A stretch of 64,000 bases of DNA, from contig JBCDCY010000005.1 in assembly GCA_039180875.1 (NCBI GenBank), positions 62,001 to 126,000 on the forward strand, in the 5' to 3' direction. The translations under genes were made by a program, and so were the position numbers. Shown here piece after piece: positions 40,688 to 49,474 of the stretch (within the stretch, counting starts at the first letter, position 1; every line of letters starts with the position of its first letter). The notes below the pieces were generated by a model, which was not told where the DNA came from, did no database searches, and worked only from the letters and a program-made list of their open reading frames with translations. This DNA is from JBCDCY01 sp039180875 (GTDB lineage: Bacteria; Pseudomonadota; Alphaproteobacteria; Rhodobacterales; Rhodobacteraceae).

Positions 40688-41128
40688 ATGCGTCTCCTCC
40701 CTGTCCTCGCCGCCCTTCTCATCGCCACGCCCGCCGCTGCCTGGGACACCCAGCAGCGGAGCGGTTTTGCGTCCGCCTCCCACCGCGTCGGCGGCTACGA
40801 AATCACCATCTCCTGCCGGCGTGATCGCGGCTTCGAGCTGGCGCTCTCCGATCCCAGCCTTTCGGCCTCGGAGTTCGAGGGCGTGACCGGCCTGATGATG
40901 TGGGTGACCTTGCCGGACGGCCGCACCGATCGCTGGTCGGTCGATGTCGTGCAGGAGGGGCCGGTGCTCTCCGGCCCGCTCTATGTCTCGGACTTCAATC
41001 TGGAGTTCTTCCGGAACGGCACGTCCTTCCGCCTCGACGCACCCCTTACCCGCAAGGTGTTCATGGAGGGCGACATGCGCGGTACCGGCGCCGCGCGGCT
41101 GGCTTTCCTGGAGCAGTGCGGGATCTGA
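40688..41128 (+). CDS. Secreted protein of unknown function
   Basis: A 146-residue protein starting with a signal peptide (MRLLPVLAALLIATPAAAW). The mature part contains GGYEITISCRRDRGFELALSD and a C-terminal Cys (LEQCGI) that may pair with the earlier one. Proteins like this occur in Rhodobacteraceae, but I know no function. Convergent with uvrC, 6 bp apart. Confidence 0.7.
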   Translation: MRLLPVLAALLIATPAAAWDTQQRSGFASASHRVGGYEITISCRRDRGFELALSDPSLSASEFEGVTGLMMWVTLPDGRTDRWSVDVVQEGPVLSGPLYVSDFNLEFFRNGTSFRLDAPLTRKVFMEGDMRGTGAARLAFLEQCGI

Positions 41129-41134
41129 GGTCCC

Positions 41135-43054
41135 TCACCTCTCGCCGTTGAAGAAGGCGTAGATCGTCTCGGCCAGGGCGTCGGAGATGCCGTCGACGCT
41201 TTTGAGATCGGTGAGGCCGGCGCGGCTCACCGCCTTGGCCGAGCCGAAATAGGCGAGCAGCGCGCGTTTGCGCGTCGCCCCCACCCCCGGCACCTCGTCG
41301 AGCGGTGTCTGGGTCACGGCCTTTGCCCGCTTCGCCCGGTGGGTGCCGATGGCGAAGCGATGCGCCTCGTCGCGCAGGCGTTGCACGAAGTAGAGCACCG
41401 GATCGCGGTGAGGCAGAGCGAAGGGCGCGCGGCCGGGGGCGTGGAAGACTTCCTTGCCGGCGTCGCGGTCGAGCCCCTTGGCCACGCCCACCACCGCCAC
41501 GTCGTCGACGCCGAGCTCGGTCATCACCGCCCCGACAGCGCCCACCTGGCCGGCACCGCCGTCGATCAGCACCAGGTCGGGCCATCGGCCGGAGGTCCGG
41601 TCCGGATCCTCCTTCATCAGCCGGGCGAAGCGACGCTCCAGCACCTCGCGCATCATGCCGAAATCGTCGCCCGGGGTCAGCGTCGTCGCCTTGATGTTGA
41701 ACTTGCGATAGCTCGACTTGAGGAACCCTTCGGGCCCGGCGGCGACCATCGCACCGACGGCGTGGGCGCCCTGGATGTGGGAGTTGTCGTAGACCTCGAT
41801 CCGCTCCGGTGGCGCCTCGAGCCCCAGAGCCTCCGCTAGGCCGTCGAGCAGCTTCGCCTGGGTGGCGCTTTCGGCCATGCGGCGGGCGAGGCTTTCCTGG
41901 GCGTTCCGGGCCGCCTGTTCGATCAGCAGCCGCTTCTCGCCGCGCTGGGGCACTGCGATCTCGACCCGGCGGCCGAGTTGGGCGGAGAGCGCCGCCTGCA
42001 TCAGATCGGCGTTCTCGATCCCGTGGCTCAGCAGGATCAGGCGGGCCGGCGTCTTGTTGTCGTAGAACTGGCCGAGGAAGGCTTCGAGGATCTCCGGCGC
42101 CTCGGACCCGGCGGTCCTCGGGAAATAGGCGCGGTTCCCCCAGTTCTGGTTGGCGCGGAAGAAGAAGACCTGGACGCAGGCTTGGCCCCCCTCCTCATGC
42201 AGTGCCACGACGTCGGCCTCCTCGACGCCCTGGGGGTTGATGCCCTGGCTCGACTGCACATGGGTCAACGCCCGGATGCGGTCACGGAGGGCGGCGGCAC
42301 GCTCGAATTCCATCGCCTCCGAGGCCGCCGCCATCTCGGCCGCTAGTCCCTCCTGCACCTTGGTCGAGCGGCCCTCGAGAAAGCGGCGGGCGTCGGCGAC
42401 CAGCGTGGCATAATCCTCGGGCGCGATCCGGTCGACGCAGGGAGCCGAGCAGCGCTTGATCTGGTAGAGCAGGCAGGGCCGGGTGCGGCTGTCCAGCACC
42501 GCATCCGAGCAGGAGCGCAACAGGAACGCCTTCTGTAGCTGGTTGAGCGTGCGGTTGACCGCACCGGCCGAGGCGAAGGGGCCGAAATAGGCGCCCGTCT
42601 CGCGCTTCAGGCCGCGATGCTTCTTCACCTGGGGAAAAGCATGCTCCGCGGTGAGCAGGATGTTGGGAAAGCTCTTGTCGTCGCGCAGCAGCACATTGTA
42701 GCGCGGCTTCAATTGCTTGATGAGGTTCTGCTCCAGCAGCAGCGCCTCTGTCTCCGTCTCCGTCGTCAGGAACATCATCGAGGCGGTGGCGGCGATCATC
42801 CGGCCGATGCGGGCAGAATGGCCGGTGAGCTTGGTGTAGTTCGCCACCCGCTTGCGGAGCGAGCGCGCCTTGCCGACGTAGAGCACCTCGCCCCGTCGAT
42901 CGAGCATGCGGTAGACGCCCGGCCGGTCGTCGAGGCTGGAGAGATAGCCCCGGATCACCGCCGGCCCGGTCGGCACGGCGCCGTCCGTCAGCGGGGCGGC
43001 GCCGTCCTCCTCAAAGCCCTGGGCAGTCTGCTCCGGCAGGTCGGAAGGCAACAT
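41135..43054 (-). CDS. uvrC: UvrABC nuclease subunit C
   Basis: Makes both incisions in nucleotide excision repair. The 639-residue protein has an N-terminal extension of about 30 residues, the GIY-YIG domain (GVYRMLDRRGEVLYVGKARSL), the UVR segment (EGLAAEMAAASEAMEFERAAALRDRI), the RNase H-like domain (IEVYDNSHIQGAHAVGAMV, DLVLIDGGAGQVGA) and C-terminal helix-hairpin-helix (VPGVGATRKRALL, SVDGISDALAETIYAFF). Confidence 0.96.
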   Translation of the reverse strand: MLPSDLPEQTAQGFEEDGAAPLTDGAVPTGPAVIRGYLSSLDDRPGVYRMLDRRGEVLYVGKARSLRKRVANYTKLTGHSARIGRMIAATASMMFLTTETETEALLLEQNLIKQLKPRYNVLLRDDKSFPNILLTAEHAFPQVKKHRGLKRETGAYFGPFASAGAVNRTLNQLQKAFLLRSCSDAVLDSRTRPCLLYQIKRCSAPCVDRIAPEDYATLVADARRFLEGRSTKVQEGLAAEMAAASEAMEFERAAALRDRIRALTHVQSSQGINPQGVEEADVVALHEEGGQACVQVFFFRANQNWGNRAYFPRTAGSEAPEILEAFLGQFYDNKTPARLILLSHGIENADLMQAALSAQLGRRVEIAVPQRGEKRLLIEQAARNAQESLARRMAESATQAKLLDGLAEALGLEAPPERIEVYDNSHIQGAHAVGAMVAAGPEGFLKSSYRKFNIKATTLTPGDDFGMMREVLERRFARLMKEDPDRTSGRWPDLVLIDGGAGQVGAVGAVMTELGVDDVAVVGVAKGLDRDAGKEVFHAPGRAPFALPHRDPVLYFVQRLRDEAHRFAIGTHRAKRAKAVTQTPLDEVPGVGATRKRALLAYFGSAKAVSRAGLTDLKSVDGISDALAETIYAFFNGER

Positions 43055-43376
43055 GGCGCCTCAGTACCTGATTCCGCGCGCGGCCTGCAATTTCCGCCCA
43101 GCCAGTTCAAGGATAAAGCTGTCCACCAAATCTGTGGATAAGTCTGGGTAGAAATTCCGCCGCGAGGCAAAAAGCCCAGGAAAATAAGTGCGTTTGTCGA
43201 ACTGCTCACGAATTGGGCAGCTTTTCAAGCATCTGATTTTATTGGATATTTTTTTACCCATCGCTAAACGCTTGGAAGTCTTTGCAGAATCATAACAGAC
43301 CGATGACAGGCTCTGCCGGCGTGGAAAAGATGCGTCGCTGTCCAGCCCCGAAGCGCTTTTTTTCCCGGCATTCGCG
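43055..43376. other. AT-richer intergenic region upstream of uvrC with a DnaA box
   Basis: A 322-bp gap between the SDR gene and uvrC, noticeably less GC-rich than its surroundings. TGTGGATAA at 43133-43141 is a perfect DnaA box. A TATGAT hexamer (minus strand, 43289-43294) may be a -10 without a clear -35. Short frames here are not protein-like. Only one good DnaA box was seen, so an origin is not supported. Confidence 0.55.
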
Positions 43377-44162
43377 CTACTCCGTGCCCAAAACGTCAGG
43401 GGTTTGCCAGGCCAGATGTTGGCCGCCGTCGAGGCAGATCAACTGACCCGTCAGGCCGTCGGCGCCGATCAGAAACTGCATGCCCCGGCACATCTCCTCC
43501 GGCGAGGACCCGCGGCCGAGCGGGGTCGCGGCGCGCTGGGCGGCGAAGTGCTCGGGGCTCTGCCGCACGCCCTGCACCGTCGGCCCGGGGCCGAGGGCGT
43601 TCACCCGAATGCGCGGCGCCAGGCCCTGGGCGGCGGTTCGGGTGAGGCCCCAAAGCCCGATTTTCGCGATCGTATAGGTGGCAAAGAACGGGGTCGGTTT
43701 CAGCACCCGCTGGTCGACCATGTTGATCACCAGCCCGGTCGCTACCGGCTCTCCCCCGGCATCGCGTCCGACCTCCGGCGCCTGACCGGCGAAAGCCTGG
43801 ATCAATTGCAGCGGCGCGCGGAGGTTGGAGCCGACATGGCGGGTCCAGCTCTCCTCCGTCACGCTGCCGATGGCGTCGGGCTCGAAGATCGAGGCGTTGT
43901 TGACGAGCAGCGTGAGCGGCCCGCCCAGCGCCTCCGCCCCCCGCTGCACCAGCGCCTCCGTCGCCGCCCAGTCCAGCAGATCGGCGCCAAGGGCGGCGGC
44001 GCGGACGCCGTGCTGGCCCGCCTCCTCCGCCGTCCGCTCGGCGCCCTCGGCGGAGCGGTTGTAGTGCACCGCCACGTCCCAGCCGGCGCGGGCGAGATCG
44101 AGGGCCAGGGCCCGTCCGATGCGAGAGCCTGCGCCGGTGATCAGCGCCCGTCCGGGGTCCAT
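43377..44162 (-). CDS. Short-chain dehydrogenase (pteridine-reductase-like)
   Basis: NADPH-dependent SDR of 261 residues: ALITGAGSRIGRALALDLA, HYNRSAEGAE, LVNNASIFEPDAIG, catalytic YTIAK and LGPGPTVQGVRQSPEHF. The HYNRS motif after the second strand and the VNNAS(I/L)FEPD stretch are features of FolM/PTR1-type pteridine reductases that make tetrahydromonapterin or tetrahydrobiopterin, and this assignment is by motif only. Followed 13 bp upstream in transcription order by the cation antiporter gene. Confidence 0.8.
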   Translation of the reverse strand: MDPGRALITGAGSRIGRALALDLARAGWDVAVHYNRSAEGAERTAEEAGQHGVRAAALGADLLDWAATEALVQRGAEALGGPLTLLVNNASIFEPDAIGSVTEESWTRHVGSNLRAPLQLIQAFAGQAPEVGRDAGGEPVATGLVINMVDQRVLKPTPFFATYTIAKIGLWGLTRTAAQGLAPRIRVNALGPGPTVQGVRQSPEHFAAQRAATPLGRGSSPEEMCRGMQFLIGADGLTGQLICLDGGQHLAWQTPDVLGTE

Positions 44163-44175
44163 GCGCCGCTCCGCC

Positions 44176-45165
44176 CTAGTGCTGGATCACGGTGTAGGTA
44201 TAGGCCACATAGGCCAGCACGAACGTCGCCCCCCAGAACCGCGAGATCGGCGCGAGGTGGAAGACGAAGGGCGCCAGCACCAGCGACGCGGCCAGCATGA
44301 TCCAGAGGTCGTAGGTCAGAAAACCCTCCGGCACCGGCAAGGGCCCGAAGAAGCTCGTGATCCCCATGATCGCCAGCAGGTTGAACATGTTGGAGCCGAT
44401 GGCGTTGCCGATCGCCACGTCGCACTGCTTGCGGAGCGTCGCGACCAGCGTCGTCGCAAGCTCCGGCAGGGAGGTGCCGACGGCCACCAGGGTAAGACCG
44501 ATGGTGGCATCGCTCACCCCGAAAGCGACGGCGATGTTGCGCGCGCCCTCCACCAGCAGATGGGCGCCGAGCGGCAGGCCGATCAGGCCGAGCAGGATGA
44601 AGAGCCCGGCCTTCGGCAGCGGCATGCCGCGATCCTCCGGGTCGATGTCGGAGAGCGCGTCGTCGTCGCCGCCGCCCCCACCACCGCCCACGGCCACGCC
44701 CCCGCCATTGGCCTGGCGGGCGATAAGCGCCGACCGGTAGGCATCGGCCAGCATCAGGGCGAGGACCACCAGCAGCGCCATGCCGTGGGGCGTGCTGAGC
44801 GGTCCCTGGAAGCAGAGCGCCACGAAGACGATCGAGGCGAACATCATCATCATGTAGTTGCGCCCGGAATGGCAGCTGCGCGTGTCGATCGTGGTGATCA
44901 GCGCCGGCACCCCCAGGACGAGCAGCACATTGGCGATGTTGGAGCCCACGACGTTGCCGTAGGCGAGGCCGGGAGAGCCCGAGAGCGCGGCGCTGATCGA
45001 GATCAGCAGTTCCGGGGCCGAGGTCCCGAAGGCCACCACCGTCAGGCTGACGATCAGGGCCGGCACGCCGAGACGCAGGCTGAGGGCCACCGCCCCTCGG
45101 ACCAGACCGTCACCGGCAAACAACAGCAGGGCTAAGCCGGCAACGGCGAGGGCGATGTCCATCAT
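44176..45165 (-). CDS. Calcium/sodium antiporter (CaCA family)
   Basis: A 329-residue membrane exchanger with two inverted repeats of the CaCA signature: VVAFGTSAPELLISISAALSG (first alpha repeat) and LVAVGTSLPELATTLVATLRK (second), plus GNVVGSNIANVL and GNAIGSNMFNLL. The central loop has a Gly8 run followed by acidic residues (GGGGGGGDDDALSD). Exports Ca2+ in exchange for Na+ or K+. Stands immediately before the SDR gene in the same operon. Confidence 0.93.
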   Translation of the reverse strand: MMDIALAVAGLALLLFAGDGLVRGAVALSLRLGVPALIVSLTVVAFGTSAPELLISISAALSGSPGLAYGNVVGSNIANVLLVLGVPALITTIDTRSCHSGRNYMMMMFASIVFVALCFQGPLSTPHGMALLVVLALMLADAYRSALIARQANGGGVAVGGGGGGGDDDALSDIDPEDRGMPLPKAGLFILLGLIGLPLGAHLLVEGARNIAVAFGVSDATIGLTLVAVGTSLPELATTLVATLRKQCDVAIGNAIGSNMFNLLAIMGITSFFGPLPVPEGFLTYDLWIMLAASLVLAPFVFHLAPISRFWGATFVLAYVAYTYTVIQH

Positions 45166-45269
45166 GGGCCCGGTCTAGAGCGGCGTTAAAGGTCGACGCC
45201 GTATCCCCGGCGGCTGGATGCCATATGGGGATCGGGGGCGCGCATGAAAGGGCGAGGTCGGCGCGGGGC

Positions 45270-45491
45270 TCACCCAGCGGCCCCGCACGGGCAGGTCTTG
45301 GCATCGACGCGGTAGGCGCCGCAGCGCGGGCATTTGACGGCGGTGGGGATCTTGGCGGCGGATCCCTGTGCCCGGCGCCGCCGTCCGAGGCCGCGTGGGC
45401 CACGCTCCTCGCCCGCCTTGGCCCGCCAGCTGCCGAGCATCGCGAGGATCAGGAGGCCGACGAGGGCCAAAGAGATGATCTTGACTATCAA
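45270..45491 (-). CDS. Small membrane protein with C-terminal zinc-ribbon
   Basis: 73 residues: a membrane helix (IISLALVGLLILAMLGSW), a basic loop and a C-terminal Cys cluster CPRCGAYRVDAKTCPCG that could bind one Zn2+. It directly follows the S49 peptidase gene by 4 bp, so they are co-transcribed. Function unknown. Confidence 0.65.
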   Translation of the reverse strand: MIVKIISLALVGLLILAMLGSWRAKAGEERGPRGLGRRRRAQGSAAKIPTAVKCPRCGAYRVDAKTCPCGAAG

Positions 45492-45495
45492 AGGC

Positions 45496-46317
45496 TTAGC
45501 TGCCGTATCGGGCCCATTGCAGGCGCTCCTCCGCCACCGAGACGACCTCTGCGACCCCGGGCAAGCCGAGCCGCTGCGCCAACGATCGCCGCGGCGAGGC
45601 GACCTGAAAGCGCACCTTGTCGCCGAAGCGTTCCTTCATCTTTGGCACGAGGTGACCGATGCCGTCCACCAGGCCGAGCTCCGCCGCCTCCCGACCGGCC
45701 CAGATCTGACCGGTAAATAAATCGCGACCCTCGGCCAGGCGAGCGCCGCGCCGGGCCGTCACATGGGCCTTGAAGGCGTCGTGGATCGCCCCCTGGATCA
45801 GCTTCAGGCGGGCCACATCCTCCGCATCTTCGGGCTGGAACGGGTCGAGCATCGACTTCGCCTCGCCCGCGGTGTGCACCCGCCGCTCCACCCCCTGGCG
45901 TTCCAGCAGGGTGTGAAAGCCGAAGGAGGCGGAGATCACGCCGATCGAGCCGACGATGGAGCTTTCGTCGGCATAGATCTCGTCCGCCGCTGCCGCCAGC
46001 CAGTAGCCGCCGGAGGCCGCCACATCTTCGCAGAAGGCGATGACCGGCAGCCGCTTCTCCGCCGCCAGACGGCGGATGCGGGCGGCGATCAGAGCCGATT
46101 GCACCGGGGCGCCGCCGGGGGAATTGACGGCGAGCGCCACCGCCACCGGCCGGCCGGCCGAGAATGCCCGCTCCAAGAGCGGCGCGAGGCTGGCGTCGTT
46201 CAGGGCGCCGCCGCCGATCCGCCCGGACGGCGCGATCGTGCCGTAAAGCCGCACGACCGAGACCAGTGGCGTGTTGCGGATGCGATATGACAGGCGCGCC
46301 AGCATGCCGCCCGACAT
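45496..46317 (-). CDS. S49 family signal-peptide-peptidase-like serine protease
   Basis: A 273-residue peptidase: VALAVNSPGGAPVQSALIAARIRRLA gives the oxyanion region and FCEDVAASGGYWLAAAADEIYADESSIVGSIGV carries the catalytic Ser. The single-domain length matches SohB/SppA small forms, and no extra membrane anchor is obvious beyond a weak N-terminal segment. Start 46317 or 46305; neither has a good Shine-Dalgarno. Cleaves membrane-derived peptides. Confidence 0.86.
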   Translation of the reverse strand: MSGGMLARLSYRIRNTPLVSVVRLYGTIAPSGRIGGGALNDASLAPLLERAFSAGRPVAVALAVNSPGGAPVQSALIAARIRRLAAEKRLPVIAFCEDVAASGGYWLAAAADEIYADESSIVGSIGVISASFGFHTLLERQGVERRVHTAGEAKSMLDPFQPEDAEDVARLKLIQGAIHDAFKAHVTARRGARLAEGRDLFTGQIWAGREAAELGLVDGIGHLVPKMKERFGDKVRFQVASPRRSLAQRLGLPGVAEVVSVAEERLQWARYGS

Positions 46318-46404
46318 AGGCGAGCGGCCCCGCCCCGGCAACCATGCTTGACGCAGCCGGCCGGGGCGCGCGACATTCGCTGATCTGGCGAGACCGGTAG
46401 GCCG

Positions 46405-46623
46405 ATGGACGCACCTAGGCAGATGAGCCGAGAGGAAATTCTGCGGGCCCGGTTGGAGGAGTTGCGGCGGGAGCATCGCGATCTCGACGAAGCGATCACC
46501 GCGCTCGACGCCGGCGGTCGCAGCGATCCCCTGACGCTTCGCCGGTTGAAAAAGCGCAAGCTCTTGCTCAAGGATCAGATCGCGCGGATCGAGGACGAGA
46601 TCACGCCCGACATCATCGCCTGA
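46405..46623 (+). CDS. YdcH/DUF465 family small protein
   Basis: A 72-residue helical hairpin protein: MSREEILRARLEELRREHRDLDEAITALDA and PLTLRRLKKRKLLLKDQIARIEDE match DUF465/YdcH. ATG 46405 or 46423 are both possible. YdcH proteins are of unknown function. It is followed 50 bp downstream by purEK. Confidence 0.82.
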   Translation: MDAPRQMSREEILRARLEELRREHRDLDEAITALDAGGRSDPLTLRRLKKRKLLLKDQIARIEDEITPDIIA

Positions 46624-46673
46624 TCGCCGCCCCTCCCCGGTGCGGCGTGCCGGAGCCGAGAAGGACCCCCCCG

Positions 46674-47180
46674 ATGCAGGACCAGCCCGCGCCCGATGCC
46701 TCTGCGCCGCTTGTGGGCATCGTCATGGGCAGCCAGTCCGACTGGGCGACGATGCGCGGCGCGGCGGAGGTTCTGGCCGAGGTCGACGTGGCCCACGAGG
46801 TGCGCATCGTCTCGGCCCACCGCACCCCCGACCGTTTGTTCGCCTATGCGGAGACGGCGGCGGAGCGGGGCCTGCGCTGCATCATCGCCGGCGCAGGCGG
46901 CGCGGCCCATCTGCCGGGGATGCTGGCGGCCAAGACCTGGCTGCCGATCCTCGGCGTGCCGGTGCAAAGCGCGAGCCTGAGCGGGCTCGACAGCCTGCTC
47001 TCCATCGTTCAGATGCCGCGGGGCGTGCCGGTCGGCACCCTCGCCATCGGCGGGGCGGCGAACGCGGCGCTGCTCGCGGCGGCGATGCTGGCCACCACCG
47101 ATCCAAGTTTGGCGGGGCGGCTGACCGCCTGGCGCGCGGCCCAGGCGGCGGCCGTGGCAGAGGTGCCCGAGGATGGCTGA
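46674..47180 (+). CDS. purE: N5-carboxyaminoimidazole ribonucleotide mutase
   Basis: Isomerises N5-CAIR to CAIR in purine synthesis, working with PurK. 168 residues from ATG 46674 with AAGGA upstream. GIVMGSQSDWATMRGAAEVL, SAHRTPDR and IAGAGGAAHLPGMLAAKTWLPILGVPVQS are the class I PurE signatures. Its end overlaps purK by 8 bp. Confidence 0.96.
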   Translation: MQDQPAPDASAPLVGIVMGSQSDWATMRGAAEVLAEVDVAHEVRIVSAHRTPDRLFAYAETAAERGLRCIIAGAGGAAHLPGMLAAKTWLPILGVPVQSASLSGLDSLLSIVQMPRGVPVGTLAIGGAANAALLAAAMLATTDPSLAGRLTAWRAAQAAAVAEVPEDG

Positions 47181-48249
47181 GATCGTCGTCCCCGGGGGCA
47201 CCGTCGGCATCCTCGGCGGCGGGCAGCTCGGCCGGATGCTGGCGATCGCTGCGGCGCGCATGGGGCTGCGCACCCACATCTACGCCCCCGACGAGGACCC
47301 CCCCGCCGGCCATGTCGCCGCCGCCGTGACCACGGCCGGTTGGGACGACGCCGCGGCCCTCGCCCGGTTCGCGGAGGCCGTGGATGTGGTGACCTACGAA
47401 TTCGAGAACGTACCGCTCGCCACGGCGGAGATCGTGGCGGCCCACGCACCCCTCCATCCCGGGCGCCAGGCGCTCGCCGTCTCCCAGGATCGCTGGGCCG
47501 AAAAGTCCTTCCTGCAAGGGGAGGGGTTGGCGACCGCGCCCTTTGCCCAGGTGGACGACATCGCCGATCTCGAACGAGCAATCGCCGAGATCGGCACGCC
47601 GGCGATTCTGAAGACCCGGCGCCTCGGCTACGACGGCAAGGGCCAAGCCCGGATCGCCGATCCGTCGGGCGCGGAAGCGGCGATGGCGGCGATCGGCCGG
47701 GCCCCGGCGATCCTCGAGGGCTTCGTCGACTTCCGGGCCGAGCTCTCCGTCATCGGCGCCAGGGGTCTCGACGGCCGGGTCGCCTGCTTCGACCCGGCGG
47801 AGAACGTGCATGTGGACGGGATGCTGCAAAGCTCCACCGTGCCCGCGACCCTGCCGAAGGCCCTGCAGCAGGAGGCGGTGCTGGCCACCGGACGCCTACT
47901 CAACGCCCTCGACTATGTGGGCGTCATCGGGGTGGAGTTTTTCGCCGGCGACCAGGGGCTGCTGGTGAACGAGTTCGCCCCGCGGGTGCACAACTCCGGG
48001 CACTGGACCATCGAAGCCTGTCCGGTCGACCAGTTCGCCCAACACATCCGGGCGATCTGCGGCTGGCCCCTCGGCGATGGGGCTCGGTTGCTCGACGCGG
48101 TCATGGAGAACGTTGTCGGCCACGACGCGGCAGGCTGGGCCGAGATGGCGGAGCGGCCTGACACCGGCCTGCATCTCTACGGCAAGGCCGAGGCGCGAGC
48201 AGGTCGCAAGATGGGCCATGCCACCCGCACCGCGCCCCGCCGGGGGTGA
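47173..48249 (+). CDS. purK: N5-carboxyaminoimidazole ribonucleotide synthase
   Basis: ATP-grasp ligase that carboxylates AIR to N5-CAIR. The 358-residue protein begins with GILGGGQLGRMLAIAA, contains EFENVP, KTRRLGYDGKGQARI, EGFVDFRAELSVI and VNEFAPRVHNSGHWTIEA. ATG lies 8 bp inside purE, so expression is coupled. Length is standard. Confidence 0.96.
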   Translation: MAEIVVPGGTVGILGGGQLGRMLAIAAARMGLRTHIYAPDEDPPAGHVAAAVTTAGWDDAAALARFAEAVDVVTYEFENVPLATAEIVAAHAPLHPGRQALAVSQDRWAEKSFLQGEGLATAPFAQVDDIADLERAIAEIGTPAILKTRRLGYDGKGQARIADPSGAEAAMAAIGRAPAILEGFVDFRAELSVIGARGLDGRVACFDPAENVHVDGMLQSSTVPATLPKALQQEAVLATGRLLNALDYVGVIGVEFFAGDQGLLVNEFAPRVHNSGHWTIEACPVDQFAQHIRAICGWPLGDGARLLDAVMENVVGHDAAGWAEMAERPDTGLHLYGKAEARAGRKMGHATRTAPRRG

Positions 48250-48277
48250 GGCGCGCCGGATCCGCCGACTTGTCCTT

Positions 48278-48341
48278 GGATACTTGAACCAGCAAGAAAG
48301 CCACTGGTTTTCGCAGTGGCTGAAATATCCCCGCCGGAGGC
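48278..48341. repeat. 19-nt repeat family member with inverted arm (copy c)
   Basis: The core is on the minus strand at 48323-48341; an opposite arm GGATACTT starts at 48278. An inner perfect 7-bp stem GCCACTG/CAGTGGC (48300-48306 and 48314-48320) sits between. Lies between convergent purK and the DUF1508 gene and could end transcription from both. Confidence 0.8.
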
Positions 48342-48416
48342 ACGTTTCTCTTCGGCGGAGCATCGGCCACCGGCGATGGGCCAGAGCGTGCCCTGGCCCA
48401 CTGTCACTAGATGGCG

Positions 48417-48728
48417 CTAGGCCTTGTAGCCCTGGCGGGCGGCGTTCGCCTCGCAGTCGCCCCGCTTGGTGTAGCCTTCAGAGGAGGCGCCGATGATCGC
48501 GCCGTTCGAGGCGCGCCGGCGCCAGCGGAACTCGCCCCGCTTGTCCTTGTAGAACTCCCATTTGTCTTTGGGATTGGGACCGCGTTTCATGTTGGCTTCG
48601 CAATCGCTTTTCTTCGTGTAGCCTTCCGAGGCGGCACCGACGATTTGCCCGTTCTTGGCTTTCCGCCGCCACCGATACTCGCCGCGCTTGTCCTGGTAGA
48701 CCTCAAAAGTGTCGTCCTCGCCCGCCAT
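48417..48728 (-). CDS. DUF1508 (YegP-like) protein with two tandem domains
   Basis: 102 residues from ATG 48728. Two ~48-residue units with the same pattern: FEVYQDKRGEYRWRRKAKNG followed by GYTKKSDCEANMKRG, then FYKDKRGEFRWRRRASNG followed by GYTKRGDCEANAA. This is the typical double YegP repeat, a small beta-rich protein of unknown function. Convergent with purK. Confidence 0.88.
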   Translation of the reverse strand: MAGEDDTFEVYQDKRGEYRWRRKAKNGQIVGAASEGYTKKSDCEANMKRGPNPKDKWEFYKDKRGEFRWRRRASNGAIIGASSEGYTKRGDCEANAARQGYKA

Positions 48729-48900
48729 GGTGCTGTCGTCGCTCCTCTCCTGGGACCCGGCTCTGTCGTGCCGGTTCGTGATCACCGTCCCCGGTTCGGC
48801 CGGGGACGGGGCAGCATGCCGCCCGGCGGGGCGTGGCGCAAGCGGATCGGCACGCCTCGGCGAACGCTCGCCTTGCTGGGCTGCCGTAGTGGGTTGCCGG

Positions 48901-48932
48901 CATAAGAAACCCGCCCGGCGGGACCGGGCGGG
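48901..48932 (-). terminator. Rho-independent terminator of the Gly/His-rich protein gene
   Basis: CCCGCCCGG (minus strand from 48932), loop TCCCG and CCGGGCGGG form a perfect 9-bp stem, followed by TTTCTTATG. It is 30 bp past the stop of the gene ending at 48963. Confidence 0.75.
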
Positions 48933-48962
48933 TGATGGATCGAGTGTTGGATACAGTTGGGT

Positions 48963-49307
48963 TTAGTGATGGCCGCCGTGGCCGCCGCCGCCATGGCCAC
49001 CGCCCCCGCGATCGCCGCGGCTGCCCCGCCCGAAGCCGCGCCCGGCCCGTCCGCCGCGCCCGAAGCTGCGGCTCGCGCCATTGTCGCGGAACCGGCGCTG
49101 GCGGAAGGACCGGTCGCCGGAGCGGCGCTCCTCCACCACCACGACACCGGGCTTGAAGACGCCGATGCCGGTGAAGAAGCGCTTGACCGGAGAGCTCTGG
49201 GCATAGTCGACGCCCACCGAGCCGGTGCTTTGCGCCGCGGCCGGGGCGGCCTGGCCGAGGGCCAGCGCGCCGGCGAGGACAAGGGTGCTGAGAGCAAGCA
49301 TACGCAT
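48963..49307 (-). CDS. Secreted protein with Arg/Gly- and His/Gly-rich tail
   Basis: 114 residues from ATG 49307 with AAGGAGA 7 nt upstream. A signal peptide (MRMLALSTLVLAGALALGQA, cleavage after AAAQ) is followed by VKRFFTGIGVFKPGVVVVEERR and a low-complexity tail rich in Arg, Gly and finally GGGGHGGGGHGGHH. The tail may bind metals or nucleic acid. Not a recognised family. Ends in a strong terminator. Confidence 0.72.
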   Translation of the reverse strand: MRMLALSTLVLAGALALGQAAPAAAQSTGSVGVDYAQSSPVKRFFTGIGVFKPGVVVVEERRSGDRSFRQRRFRDNGASRSFGRGGRAGRGFGRGSRGDRGGGGHGGGGHGGHH

Positions 49308-49474
49308 TCTGAAATCTCCTTCTGCCTTGGCTTTTCGGTCTCGGGATCCGGCCTCTTGCCGGATTGTATCCCGTTGCATGCCAAGGAGATGGGGAGCCGA
49401 TGTCGCTTGCCCAAATCACGATTGCCCGCAGGCGCGTGAGCCGGCTGTGAGCGACCCCTTGCGGCCGAGGAGGC

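Noticed and set aside
40334..40783. Minus-strand frame with repeated TVPDLIRDLDAS-like peptides
   Set aside because: This is translation of the CCGGATCAAGTCCGG intergenic repeat, which is not a gene.
43055..43376. Possible replication origin (DnaA box, AT-richer)
   Set aside because: Only one good DnaA box and no 13-mers or dnaA/parAB genes nearby.
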